Positions 32,829 through 40,937 of a DNA stretch of 64,000 bases are shown piece by piece. The position numbers and the translations under genes were made by a program. The notes below the pieces were generated by a model. That model did not search any database, was not told the origin of the DNA, and saw only the letters and a program-made list of their open reading frames with translations. Source of the stretch: Streptomyces sp. ADI95-17. Lineage in GTDB: Bacteria; Actinomycetota; Actinomycetes; Streptomycetales; Streptomycetaceae. Location: contig NZ_ML123052.1 in assembly GCF_003846175.1 (NCBI RefSeq), forward strand, positions 244,315 to 308,314, written 5' to 3'. Within the stretch, counting starts at the first letter, position 1; each line of letters opens with the position of its first letter.

Positions 32829-33755
32829 TCACTTCCGTGGTCGCTGAATCAACCAGCTTATGCAGTTGCTGGTTCCGATGCGCGTCCGGCTCTTCCCGGC
32901 GCCGCTTGCCTCCCTCGTCGTCCCTGTCTCCCAGTCGGCCAACAACCTTGTGGTGTGCAGGTGCAGCCGCCGTGCCTCCTCGATCGCGAACCCGGGGCCG
33001 TGCGGGCTGATCGGCACGTCCCGCACGAAGGCGCTCAGCGGGGCGGCGGGCGGGGCGTCCAGCAGCCTGATGATCGGGACCATGGCCTCGTGAACCGGCT
33101 GGGCGGAACGGCGGATGACGTCGATCCGGGCCATGACGTCCGGTGTGTACTGCCCCGAGAAGCTGGTGCTGACCGTGCCCGGGTCGAGCAGCACGTACCG
33201 CACTTTCGTCCCCGGCCGGGCATCCGCGAAGGCGACACCGAGCAGATCGTTGAGTCGCCCGCCCTGCATGAGCGCCCGTTGCCCGTCGTACTCCCGCGCA
33301 AGCTGCAGGTCCTCCCAGCAGATCTCCCCTTCGCCGCCGGGCCCGGCGATGTTGAGGATGACCGGGGCATCGGCGGATTCGAGCAGGTCGGCCAGCCCAT
33401 GGCTCAGTACGAAGCGACTGAGGTAGAAGTGGGCGAAGGTGTTCTCGAAGCCGTCGGCGGTGACCGCGCGGGTGGTCCGGAAGTGTCGTGCGCACAGCAC
33501 CAGGGCGTCGACCTGCGCACAGGAGGACCGGATGCGTTCGACGACTGCTCCGGTATCGGCCAGACGGCTCAGGTCGGCATGAATGAAGTGCGCCCTTGCG
33601 GCCGCGCCACGTTGTCGCGCGCCATCGAGCCACGCCTCGCCCTTCCCCGCGTTGCGCCCGACGACCACCACCTCCTGCCCCCTTTCCAGGTAGGTGTCGG
33701 CGATGGCCCTGCCGATGCCGTCCGTGCCGCCGGTGATGACGTAGGTCTTCAACAC
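32829..33755 (-). CDS. SDR-fold protein lacking the catalytic Ser-Tyr-Lys set
   Basis: About 308 residues from GTG 33755 (AAGGAG four bases before; the adjacent TTG is an alternative). The Rossmann loop is intact (VITGGTDGIGRAIADTYLERG). At the active site, however, NIAGPGG replaces the usual N-V-S-S, LMQGG (162-166) stands where YxxxK should be, and LVLCAR replaces NNAG. It is therefore probably not a normal dehydrogenase; it may bind a nucleotide as a sensor, like NmrA-type proteins. It is transcribed with a PPOX-fold gene and divergent from a TetR regulator. Confidence 0.82.
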   Translation of the reverse strand: MLKTYVITGGTDGIGRAIADTYLERGQEVVVVGRNAGKGEAWLDGARQRGAAARAHFIHADLSRLADTGAVVERIRSSCAQVDALVLCARHFRTTRAVTADGFENTFAHFYLSRFVLSHGLADLLESADAPVILNIAGPGGEGEICWEDLQLAREYDGQRALMQGGRLNDLLGVAFADARPGTKVRYVLLDPGTVSTSFSGQYTPDVMARIDVIRRSAQPVHEAMVPIIRLLDAPPAAPLSAFVRDVPISPHGPGFAIEEARRLHLHTTRLLADWETGTTREASGAGKSRTRIGTSNCISWLIQRPRK

Positions 33756-33780
33756 GGTGCTCCTTCTCTGCTTCTCCGTC

Positions 33781-34194
33781 TCACAGGAAACGGGACGCGA
33801 TCTTTTCGGGGGCGACGTGGACGGTGACCAGTTCCGGGAGGGTGGCATACGACTCCGGATGGTGTTCGGCGTAGAGCTTGCCGGTGTACTTGACGGCAAG
33901 CTCGTCCATGCGCTCGCGGCTGCCCGCACTCTCGAACCGGGCGGTGCCGCTGATCACCGCGTACCCGTAGGGCTCGTCCGGTGGGTTGACCGTCACGCTC
34001 AGTCGGGGATCTCGCCGCAGATTGCGCACCTTGAGCTTGTCGAAACCGGTCACGAAGAAGAGGTCGTCGCCGTCCCTCCCCACCCAGACCACCGACTGGT
34101 GCGGGCTTCCGTCGGGCTGAAGGGTTGCCACGGTGACGAAGACCCTGGAATCGAGGACTTCTCGCAATTTCTCGGACATGTGGACCGGACTCAC
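33781..34194 (-). CDS. PPOX-fold (pyridoxamine oxidase/F420-type) oxidoreductase
   Basis: A 137-residue split-barrel flavoprotein if started at GTG 34194, which has AGGAG six bases upstream; ATG 34179 gives 132 residues but has no clear ribosome site. FVTVATLQPDGSPHQSVVWVGRDGDDLFFVT and KVRNLRRDPRLSVTV are family hallmarks. The short length fits the F420- or FMN-dependent Rv1155-like group rather than PdxH. It is followed after 25 bp by the degenerate SDR gene and is divergent from a TetR gene. Confidence 0.87.
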   Translation of the reverse strand: MSPVHMSEKLREVLDSRVFVTVATLQPDGSPHQSVVWVGRDGDDLFFVTGFDKLKVRNLRRDPRLSVTVNPPDEPYGYAVISGTARFESAGSRERMDELAVKYTGKLYAEHHPESYATLPELVTVHVAPEKIASRFL

Positions 34195-34345
34195 ACAGGA
34201 CTCCTGGAGTGAGGGACGACGCGACGGCAAACGCGCCCAGCGAAGCGCTAATGCCACAACTATGTGACAGTTAATGGCTGAGGTGCAATAGGTAAGTGGC
34301 GCTTCTTGGTGGATCAGCCGCACCCCTGCGTATGCTCCGATCACG

Positions 34346-34885
34346 ATGAGAGCTGACGCGGCACGCAACCTGGACGCGGTCCTGCAGACCGGAGCGCGCC
34401 TGCTGGCGTGCGATCCCGGCACCAGCATCGCGGCGATCGCGGCGGAGGCGGGCGTTGACCGGCGTACCGTCTACCGCCGCTTCAAGACCCGCGAGGCACT
34501 CCTGGCCGCCGTCCATGTGGCCAAGCTCGAAGCCTGCGAAAAGGCCGTCACCGAGGCGCGGCTGACCGAGGCACCCGTGATGGTGGCGCTGCACCGGTAC
34601 GCGGAGGGCATCATCACCGTCGGCAGGCGGTGGCCGGTGGACGTGCGACAAGTACAGGACGGGGCCGCGGCCGACCGCCTCGGCCGGCTGATCGCGCAGC
34701 TCGACGCCTTCATGGCCCGCGCAGTGCGCGAGGGCGTCATCCGCCCCGGCCTTCCGGGCGGCTGGGCCCGCTCTCTGCTCATCCACCTCACCAACATCGC
34801 CTCACACGAGATGCCGGAGCTGACCACCGCCCAGGGGGCCGACATGGTGGTCCAGTCCCTGATCACCGGGCTCGGCCCCGCCTGA
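34346..34885 (+). CDS. TetR-family regulator
   Basis: A 179-residue regulator. The HTH is AARNLDAVLQTGARLL...SIAAIAAEAGVDRRTVYRRFKTREALLAAV, and the C-terminal domain is helical with few distinctive residues. It is divergent from the PPOX/SDR pair, with a 150-bp gap containing GAAGCGC/GCGCTTC as a distant inverted repeat, so it probably controls that pair. Its 3' end is overlapped by the open antisense frame of an HTH remnant. Confidence 0.9.
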   Translation: MRADAARNLDAVLQTGARLLACDPGTSIAAIAAEAGVDRRTVYRRFKTREALLAAVHVAKLEACEKAVTEARLTEAPVMVALHRYAEGIITVGRRWPVDVRQVQDGAAADRLGRLIAQLDAFMARAVREGVIRPGLPGGWARSLLIHLTNIASHEMPELTTAQGADMVVQSLITGLGPA

Positions 34886-34905
34886 CGCGGCCGGGCCCGG
34901 CCGCT

Positions 34906-35202
34906 CCACCAGGCGTCCGCCGGCTCACAGAGTGCCGGCAGCCGTCCGGGCGACGTCCCGGTGAGTGCGCACAGCGCCTCGACCGCCTGGCGCGGTGCGG
35001 GCTTCTTGCCGCTCAGATACCGTTCCCATGAGGAGCGGCTGTAGCCGGTCCGGCTCGCGAGCGCGGCCAGGCTCAGGCCGCTGTGGCCCTTCAGCCTCCG
35101 TGACTGGACGAGCAGTTGACGTCCGCTGCCGGCCGTTCCGTGGGCAGCTCTTTCCGTCGCGGCATGCGGATTCCCCCGGTTCTTCCTGCCGTTGCCTTGC
35201 AT
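34906..35202 (-). pseudogene. remnant of an XRE-type HTH gene
   Basis: From ATG 35202 the frame encodes a clear helix-turn-helix: LLVQSRRLKGHSGLSLAALASRTGYSRSSWERYLSGKKPAPRQAVEALCALTGTSPGRLPALCEPADAWWSGRA. Streptomyces proteins starting like this normally continue with a linker, a membrane helix and a DUF2690-type domain. Here the frame runs without stop into the antisense of the TetR gene (to 34471), giving Arg/Ser-rich nonsense. The downstream part seems to have been lost when the TetR gene came to lie next to it. A short expressed DNA-binding protein cannot be excluded. Confidence 0.6.
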
Positions 35203-35342
35203 GGTGGGGTATCCGGGCTCCACGCGCGAGGAGTTGTCGCTCTCGGGGCGGTGCGATCCAAGTGGCCGGGATCCGGAGGGAATTGGTGTTGATCGCGGAA
35301 GCACACTTGTCTCTGCGGCCATGGAGTCGGTAGGAACCATGC

Positions 35343-35678
35343 GTGACCGATCAAGGGAAGTTCGCGCGGTTTCTCATAACGCTCTCGGCCGTCATCGTCG
35401 CCGGGTGCGCCCTCACCGTGACGATCAAGGTGATGAACACCGATACCGAAGCGCTCTACCCGCCGCGGCTGCTGGACCAGGAAACGGTGGAACGGCAGGC
35501 TGCCGAGGTCGCGCGGGGGCCGAAGAACGTGTCCAGGGACGGCGTGGAATGCCCGGCGGCCATGAAGGCCGAGGAGGGCAACAAGTTCGACTGCAGGGTC
35601 CGGGTCGGTTACAACGACAAGACCGTCACGGTCGAGGTCGTCGACGACCAGGGCAGGCTCAGCATGAACGCCTCCTGA
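35343..35678 (+). CDS. DUF4333-like exported or anchored small protein
   Basis: A 111-residue protein from GTG 35343. One hydrophobic N-terminal helix (FARFLITLSAVIVAGCALTVTI) contains a Cys in a poor lipobox, so it may be membrane-anchored. A small domain follows with two cysteines (GVECPAAMKAEEGNKFDCRVRVGYNDKTVTVEVV), the pattern of DUF4333/DUF4307-like actinomycete proteins. Its last 20 bases overlap the 3' end of the FAD oxidoreductase on the other strand. Confidence 0.78.
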   Translation: MTDQGKFARFLITLSAVIVAGCALTVTIKVMNTDTEALYPPRLLDQETVERQAAEVARGPKNVSRDGVECPAAMKAEEGNKFDCRVRVGYNDKTVTVEVVDDQGRLSMNAS

Positions 35679-36909
35679 CGTTGACGGCCAGGGCCTTGAC
35701 CACTGCCACGGGGCTCAGGAATCGCAGCGGACCGATCAGGCGGGCCGCGAAGAGGTACATGTGCCGCGCCAGCGCCGTATCGCGCGCCGCGGCGGAGAAC
35801 ATCAGCCGTTCCATTGCCTTGAACGGACGGGACTTGGCGTAGTCGGCGGCCAGTTGCTGGTGGCCGGTCAGCCGGCGCCGGTGCGTGCGCGCGTACGCCG
35901 TGAGGGCTTTGTCGAGGTCTTCCCGCAGTCCGGTGGCGGCCGGGGCGACCGCATCGGTCAGCCATTGCGCGGTCTGCAGGGCCCATCCGCATCCCACGCC
36001 CCACAGGGGGTCGCTGGTGAGGGCGGCGTCGCCGATGAGCGCGACGCCCGGTGCGGTCGGCCTGCGGGTGTGGAGCGGGTAGTCGACCGTGCCGATGATC
36101 TTCGACACGCGCTCGGCGGAGTCGATGGGCGGCGCCTCGGGCAGAGCGCGGACGAATTCGAGGAAGCTGCCTTCCAGGTCCTCCTTGAAGGCCGGCAGCC
36201 ACTTCTTGTCCGGGAGCACCGCGAGGACCGTCACGCCGTCGTCGTTCGGGAACGCGTACGCCATGTCGGGGTCGAGGAACCACGCCTGGCCGATCCCGCC
36301 GGTCAGCGGAAGACCGCGGAAGTGCGCGAGATAGCCGAACCGCCCGTTCTCGTACCGCTTGGTGGGCACCCCGGCGAACTTCGCCACGGCCGAGTCCTTG
36401 CCATCGGCCCCGACCACCAGCCGGGCCCGGATCTCGCGCTCGCCCTGCGGCGTCGACGCCCGCACCCCCACGGTCCGCCCGGCTTCCCGGACCAGCCCGG
36501 TCACACGGTGACCGAGCAGCAGATCGACGCCGGGCGTCTCCACCGCGCGGGACCTGATCAACGGATCGAGGGTGCTGCGCCGCACGTTGTACCCGTGCGG
36601 CAGCTCGGGGCCGTCCGACGGGGCGTTCGGCTCGATCCATCCCCAACGGGTGTGCCAGCGGGCGTCGTTGCGGACCGCCCCCGCCTCCTCCAGAGCGGGT
36701 ACGAGGCCGAGCTCGTCCAGCACCGGGTAGGCGTTGGCCGTGATGGAGTGGGTGCAGAGCACCTTGTACGCCTCGGGGTCCGAGCGGCGCTCCAGCAGTG
36801 CGACGCGGACACCGCGCCGAGCGAGCAGGATCGCGGCGGCGCTGCCGGCGAGGCCGGATCCGCTGATGACGACGTCGTAGTCGGGTTCCGCGCTCTCGGG
36901 CTTTGTCAT
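35659..36909 (-). CDS. FAD-dependent oxidoreductase (geranylgeranyl reductase/monooxygenase-like)
   Basis: A 416-residue protein from ATG 36909. YDVVISGSGLAGSAAAILLARRGVRVALLERRSD is the FAD Rossmann motif, LVVGADGKDSAVAKFAG is the DG motif, and GVALIGDAALTSDPLWGVGCGWALQTAQWL is the GD motif. The order fits p-hydroxybenzoate hydroxylase-like and geranylgeranyl-reductase-like flavoproteins. No substrate can be deduced. The neighbours (DUF397 gene upstream, DUF4333 gene convergent) give no pathway clue. Confidence 0.88.
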   Translation of the reverse strand: MTKPESAEPDYDVVISGSGLAGSAAAILLARRGVRVALLERRSDPEAYKVLCTHSITANAYPVLDELGLVPALEEAGAVRNDARWHTRWGWIEPNAPSDGPELPHGYNVRRSTLDPLIRSRAVETPGVDLLLGHRVTGLVREAGRTVGVRASTPQGEREIRARLVVGADGKDSAVAKFAGVPTKRYENGRFGYLAHFRGLPLTGGIGQAWFLDPDMAYAFPNDDGVTVLAVLPDKKWLPAFKEDLEGSFLEFVRALPEAPPIDSAERVSKIIGTVDYPLHTRRPTAPGVALIGDAALTSDPLWGVGCGWALQTAQWLTDAVAPAATGLREDLDKALTAYARTHRRRLTGHQQLAADYAKSRPFKAMERLMFSAAARDTALARHMYLFAARLIGPLRFLSPVAVVKALAVNVRRRSC

Positions 36910-36965
36910 GCGCCGATCATGCCCGGATTCTGGCTCGTTCCCCAGCCCTTGGGCCAGGGAACGCG

Positions 36966-37169
36966 TCACGCCACCTTGACGGCCTCGACGAACGGCGCCC
37001 ACGCGGACGCGGGGATGACGAGCACGGGGCCTTCGGGGCGCTTGGAGTCGCGGACGGGGACGAGGTCTTGGTGGCCGTCCGCGACTTCGAGGCAGTTGCC
37101 GCCATCGCCATTGCTGTGGCTGCTCTTGCGCCAGGTGGCAGCGCTGAGATCAAAGACGATGCTGGCCAT
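36966..37169 (-). CDS. DUF397 protein of a WhiJ-like module
   Basis: A 67-residue protein with the DUF397 pattern: ATWRKSSHSNGDGGNCLEVAD, VPVRDSKRPEGPVLVIPASAWAPFVEAVK. Such proteins are encoded next to XRE/DUF5753 regulators in Streptomyces and probably form a functional pair with them. The start overlaps the end of the XRE gene by 20 bp, so translation is coupled. Confidence 0.93.
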   Translation of the reverse strand: MASIVFDLSAATWRKSSHSNGDGGNCLEVADGHQDLVPVRDSKRPEGPVLVIPASAWAPFVEAVKVA

Positions 37170-38001
37170 TCCGGTACTCCTCAGCCACCTTCTCGATCAG
37201 TTCGAGGGACACCTCTGGCGGCAAGGCGGCGGCCCTGAGCCGATCGTATGCCTTGCGGTAGCGCATGACGATGGACGGATCGTCGATGGTCTGCCCGTGG
37301 TACGAGCCCTCGGTATAGAGCAGCGGTGGCTCGTTGTCGAAGTCCATGAGAAAGAGCGGTAGCTCTGTAAGCGCCCGGGTCGGGCCGTTCCACGGAAGGA
37401 TTTGTGCAACGACGCGGCCGCGCCGTACAAGGGCGGCGATGTGTTCCAACTGCTCGGCCATCTCCACAGGCGGGATGATGGAATGGCGGATCAGGGCCTC
37501 GTGCAGGATCACCCAATACTCGGGCTTCTTGGGGTTGTCGAAGAGCCGGGCTCGTTGCAGTCGAGCGTCGATCTTGGCTTCGACCTCCTCCGGGGTGTCC
37601 AGGGTGTGCGCGGAGTGGATGACGGCGTCGGCGTACGACCTGGTCTGAAGTAGCCCCGGGATCAGCGTGCCGGACCACTCGGCGATGGCCCGGGCCCGTG
37701 TCTCCGCCTCCGCGACCCCAGCGAAGTACGAGGAGTGGGCCCCCTGCTTGGCCTTCCGTACGTCCCCGCACCGCCGCCCGAAGAACCCGTCCGTCCCCAG
37801 CACCCGGTCCACGTGCTGCGCCAGGTCCTCCGGCATTCGGCGGTGGCCGTGCTCGATCTCGCTCAGGTACGTGATGCCGTAGAAGCTGCCGTCCACCAGC
37901 TTCTCCAGCGTCAGGCCCGCCTCCTCCCGCTTGAAGCGGAGTTCCTTGCCGTAGAACTGCGGGACGCCCGCCGAGCCGTCGATCTCCTTGCGTGTGGCCA
38001 C
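37150..38001 (-). CDS. XRE regulator with DUF5753 domain (WhiJ-like)
   Basis: A 283-residue protein with a GTG start at 38001. The HTH is FYGKELRFKREEAGLTLEKLVDGSFYGITYLSEIEHGHRRMPEDLAQHVDRVLG. The C-terminal DUF5753 domain has the usual signature EWSGTLIPGLLQTRSYADAVI and LPLFLMDFDNEPPLLYTEGSYHGQTIDDP. The family includes WhiJ, which affects development in S. coelicolor. The divergent gene pair (73-residue protein plus RsbW-like kinase) completes a whiJ-type locus. Confidence 0.93.
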   Translation of the reverse strand: MATRKEIDGSAGVPQFYGKELRFKREEAGLTLEKLVDGSFYGITYLSEIEHGHRRMPEDLAQHVDRVLGTDGFFGRRCGDVRKAKQGAHSSYFAGVAEAETRARAIAEWSGTLIPGLLQTRSYADAVIHSAHTLDTPEEVEAKIDARLQRARLFDNPKKPEYWVILHEALIRHSIIPPVEMAEQLEHIAALVRRGRVVAQILPWNGPTRALTELPLFLMDFDNEPPLLYTEGSYHGQTIDDPSIVMRYRKAYDRLRAAALPPEVSLELIEKVAEEYRNGQHRL

Positions 38002-38117
38002 TGTTGACCGCCTTTCGCGCTGTGCGTTGTGGAGCGGGAAGTCCTTTGACGGTAGGGCCCCGTGCGGCAGCGTGTGAGTCATTCGTCACAGTCAGCAACG
38101 AAAGGTGGACTTCCCCC

Positions 38118-38339
38118 ATGGACGACACGTACGGCTTCGCCGGCCACGACATCGGTCCGGACATCGACGAGCTCCGTGCCGCGCTCGCCGCGCACAACAT
38201 CACCCTGCCTTCGCTCGGTGTCGATCCGCTGACCTTCGCCGCGAGGTCGACCCGGCCGCCGCTGGTCTCGCTCGGTAACTGCAATGTGGCGACCGCGCGC
38301 CGGATGGCCGAGGTGCTGCGTTCGGCGGCCGGGGGATGA
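38118..38339 (+). CDS. small hypothetical protein of the WhiJ-like locus
   Basis: A 73-residue acidic protein with ATG 38118 behind AGGTGG. The sequence (DDTYGFAGHDIGPDIDELRAALAAHNITLPSLGVD...ATARRMAEVLRSA) has two helices and no cysteine cluster except one C. It overlaps the kinase gene by ATGA. I know no function; the position between XRE and RsbW-like genes suggests a regulatory partner. Confidence 0.8.
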   Translation: MDDTYGFAGHDIGPDIDELRAALAAHNITLPSLGVDPLTFAARSTRPPLVSLGNCNVATARRMAEVLRSAAGG

Positions 38340-38812
38340 GCCCGTTGCCCATCGCGGTGGACCTGCTCGCCGTGCCGAAGGCCGTACCGGAGATGCGGCG
38401 CACCCTGCGGGAGCGGTGCGGGGGTGTGGACTCACCCGATCTGCTGCTCTGCGTCAGCGAGTTGCTGACCAATGTGATCGTGCATCTCGGGGAGGGGACG
38501 CCGGTCACACTCCGGGTCAGCGGTACGCGTACCGGCAGGGTCAGGGTCGAGCTGAGCGATCCCGAGCCGTGCGCCTGGCCCACGCTGCGTACCGCAGCCG
38601 GCGGTGACGAGTCGGGGCGGGGGCTGGTGCTCGTTGACGCGTTGGCGCTGCGGTGGGGGATCGAGCAGCGGCCGTACGGGAAGACGGTCTGGTGCGAGCT
38701 GCGGGCCCCCGGCCCGCTCCTCGCTGAGGGGCGGGCCGGTGAAGGGGGTCAGCGCAGGGTGAGCGGGGTCTCGGAGTCGACGCGGGTCAGCTTCTCCGGG
38801 TTGCGGACGTAG
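38336..38812 (+). CDS. RsbW-like ATP-binding protein (anti-sigma/HATPase)
   Basis: A 158-residue GHKL ATPase. The N box is DLLLCVSELLTNVIVHLGEGTPVTL and the G box is GRGLVLVDALALRWGIEQRPYGKTVWCEL. It resembles the anti-sigma kinases often found beside WhiJ-like genes in Streptomyces. The last 21 codons overlap the 3' end of the sigma factor gene on the other strand, an extension with no family support. Its binding partner is unknown; the adjacent ECF41 sigma factor is a tempting but unproven candidate. Confidence 0.87.
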   Translation: MSPLPIAVDLLAVPKAVPEMRRTLRERCGGVDSPDLLLCVSELLTNVIVHLGEGTPVTLRVSGTRTGRVRVELSDPEPCAWPTLRTAAGGDESGRGLVLVDALALRWGIEQRPYGKTVWCELRAPGPLLAEGRAGEGGQRRVSGVSESTRVSFSGLRT

Positions 38813-39651
38813 TAGAGGCCGGTGATGTGGGCGTCCTCGATCCGGAAGGCCACGACGCCGTCGATGACGCCGTCCAGGCGCAGCAGGAACGCAGGGTTGC
38901 CGTTGGCCAGGGTGGGGCTGATGGTGATCGTGGCGGTGTTCTTGTTGGTGCCTCCGACGAGGTAGCGGGCCACCTTGTCGGCGCCGACGATCGGCCGTCG
39001 GGCGGCCTGCTTGATGCCGCCGCCGTCGCCGAGGAGGACCACGTCGGGGGCGAGCACGTCGAGCAGGCCCTGGAGGTCCCCGGTCTCCAGGGCGCGCCGG
39101 AACGAGTCCACCGCCGCCCGGGACACGCTCGCCGAGACCGCCGCACGGGGGCGGCGGGCGTCGACGTGGCGGCGGGCGCGGTGGGCGATCTGGCGGACGG
39201 CCGTGGGGGTCTTCTCGACGGCGGCGGCGATCTCGTCGTAGTCGACGGCGAAGACCTCGCGCAGCACGAAGACGGCGCGCTCCGTCGGCGACAGGGTCTC
39301 CAGGACGAGCATCAGGGCCATCGACACGCTCTCGGCGAGTTCGACGTCCTCGGCCACGTCCGGCGCGGTGAGCACCGGTTCGGGAAGCCAGGGGCCGACG
39401 TACGCCTCCTTGCGGCGCGACAGCGCGCGCAGCCGGTTGAGCGACTGCCGGGTGGTGATCCGGACCAGGTAGGCGCGCTGGTCCTGCACCTTTTCCTGGT
39501 CGACTCCGACCCATCGCAGCCAGGTCTCCTGGAGGACGTCCTCCGCGTCGGCCGCCGAACCGAGCATTTCGTAGGCGACGGTGAAGAGCAGGTTGCGATG
39601 GGCGACGAAGGCCTCGGTCGCCGGGTCGGTGGTGGCGTGGTCGTCGTTCAC
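38749..39651 (-). CDS. ECF41-group sigma factor with SnoaL-like C-terminal domain
   Basis: A 300-residue protein from GTG 39651 with GAGAGG before it. Sigma region 2 is FVAHRNLLFTVAYEMLGSAADAEDVLQETWLRW, region 4 is LSPTERAVFVLREVFAVDYDEIAAAVEKTPTAVRQIAHRAR, and the C-terminal NTF2/SnoaL fold contains DGGG (209-212) and NPEKL (284-288). These are the ECF41 hallmarks, and the domain serves as a fused regulator in place of an anti-sigma factor. The gene lies directly after a COE-type oxidoreductase, the usual ECF41 partner. Confidence 0.94.
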   Translation of the reverse strand: MNDDHATTDPATEAFVAHRNLLFTVAYEMLGSAADAEDVLQETWLRWVGVDQEKVQDQRAYLVRITTRQSLNRLRALSRRKEAYVGPWLPEPVLTAPDVAEDVELAESVSMALMLVLETLSPTERAVFVLREVFAVDYDEIAAAVEKTPTAVRQIAHRARRHVDARRPRAAVSASVSRAAVDSFRRALETGDLQGLLDVLAPDVVLLGDGGGIKQAARRPIVGADKVARYLVGGTNKNTATITISPTLANGNPAFLLRLDGVIDGVVAFRIEDAHITGLYYVRNPEKLTRVDSETPLTLR

Positions 39652-39692
39652 TTCTTGCCTCTCCTCGGCGATCAGCGCTCGGCTCGTGGCGC

Positions 39693-40850
39693 TCAGGCCG
39701 TCTGTCCGGCGGTGGCCGGTGCCTTGTCGCGTTCGGCGCGCGGGGCGCTCTTGCGCGCCTCGTTCACCAGTTGCTTGACGGTGGCCCTGCAGACGATCTC
39801 CTTGAGCTTCGCACCGGGGCGGCCACCCAGGTACAGCGGGTTCGCGCGGTCGTCCATGGAGGCGAACTGGAAGAACCCGGTGCGGCGGCCCAGGCTCATG
39901 CACTGGCCGGCGAACCGCACCTTCAGGGGTGCGGGCCGCTCACCCGCGATCCGGCTGAGCACCGTGCGGGCGGCGCGCGAGCCCAGCTGGCCGGCGGCCT
40001 GGCAGCTCATCCGGAACGGCGCGCCGGCCGGTGCCGCCGCGTCCCCGGCCGCGACGATGCGCGGGTCGTCCACGCTCGTCAGCGTCTCGTCGGTGAGCAG
40101 ACGGCCCACCGCGTCGGTGGTCAGCCCGCTGCGGGCGGCCAGGTCCGGCACGCTGAATCCGGTGGCCCAGACGGTGACCCGGCTGGGGAGTTCGCGGCCG
40201 TCGTCGAGCCGTACGGTGTCACCGGTCACGGCGGCCACCCGCGCGCCGGGGCCCTCGACCACGGTCACACCGAGTTCGGCGAGGGTCCGGGCGACCGCGC
40301 GGCGGCCCCGGGGGTGAAGGTACGGGCCGAGCTCCTCGCCGCAGACCAGGGTCACGGCCCGGCCCTCCTCCGCCAGTTCGGCGGCGGTCTCGATGCCGGT
40401 CGGGCCCGAGCCGACCACGGTCACCGGGGCCGTCGCGGGCGCCGCGTCGACGGCCGGCCGCAGCCGCCGCGCCTCCTCCAGGGTGGCGATCGGGTGGGCG
40501 AACTCCGCCGCGCCGGGCACGTCCGGTTCGGCGCTGCCGCTGCCCACCGCGTAGATCAGGTAGTCGTAGCCGACCGTGGAACCGCCGGCCAGTTCCACGC
40601 CCCGTCCGGCCGCGTCGATCGTCGCCACGCTGTCGACCACCAGCCGGACGTTCCCGGCCAGGACCTCCGCGTAGTCGACGACGGCGTCATTGCTTCCACC
40701 GACCAGTTGGTGGAGGCGGATGCGCTCGACGAAGTCGGGGCGGGGGTTGATCAGTGTCACGGTCACGTCGGCCCGCTGGGCCAGCCGGTTGGCGGCGGTG
40801 ACGCCCGCGTAACCTCCGCCGATCACGACCACATCGGTGTTCTTGTTCAT
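39693..40850 (-). CDS. NAD(P)/FAD-dependent oxidoreductase (COE partner of ECF41)
   Basis: A 385-residue NDH-2-like flavoprotein. The FAD motif is VVVIGGGYAGVTAANRLAQ, the NAD motif is VTVVGSGPTGIETAAELAEEG, and RIVAAGDAAAPAG closes the FAD site. A C-terminal stretch rich in Arg and Lys follows. In ECF41 loci the neighbouring gene codes for a carboxymuconolactone decarboxylase, oxidoreductase or epimerase and is a main target of the sigma factor. The ECF41-like promoter at 40897-40923 supports that here. The substrate is unknown. Confidence 0.92.
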   Translation of the reverse strand: MNKNTDVVVIGGGYAGVTAANRLAQRADVTVTLINPRPDFVERIRLHQLVGGSNDAVVDYAEVLAGNVRLVVDSVATIDAAGRGVELAGGSTVGYDYLIYAVGSGSAEPDVPGAAEFAHPIATLEEARRLRPAVDAAPATAPVTVVGSGPTGIETAAELAEEGRAVTLVCGEELGPYLHPRGRRAVARTLAELGVTVVEGPGARVAAVTGDTVRLDDGRELPSRVTVWATGFSVPDLAARSGLTTDAVGRLLTDETLTSVDDPRIVAAGDAAAPAGAPFRMSCQAAGQLGSRAARTVLSRIAGERPAPLKVRFAGQCMSLGRRTGFFQFASMDDRANPLYLGGRPGAKLKEIVCRATVKQLVNEARKSAPRAERDKAPATAGQTA

Positions 40851-40896
40851 GGTGTCTGCGTCTCCGTCCGGTTCCGTTGCCTGCTTTCGGCATCAA

Positions 40897-40923
40897 GACA
40901 CCGGACGGAGAGGGGCTGTGACA
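40897..40923 (-). promoter_or_regulatory. ECF41-type promoter upstream of the oxidoreductase
   Basis: Read on the minus strand: TGTCACA (40923-40917), 16 bases, TGTC (40900-40897). The ECF41 consensus is TGTCACA with CGTC at -10. The -35 match is complete and the -10 differs by one base. The distance to the oxidoreductase ATG is about 47 bases. Confidence 0.8.
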
Positions 40924-40937
40924 GGGCGTGAGCCAGA

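Noticed and set aside
31340..33010. A 556-codon plus-strand frame through the minisatellite and dehydratase
   Set aside because: It is open only because the 15-bp repeat keeps frame and the rest is antisense to a well-conserved PLP enzyme.
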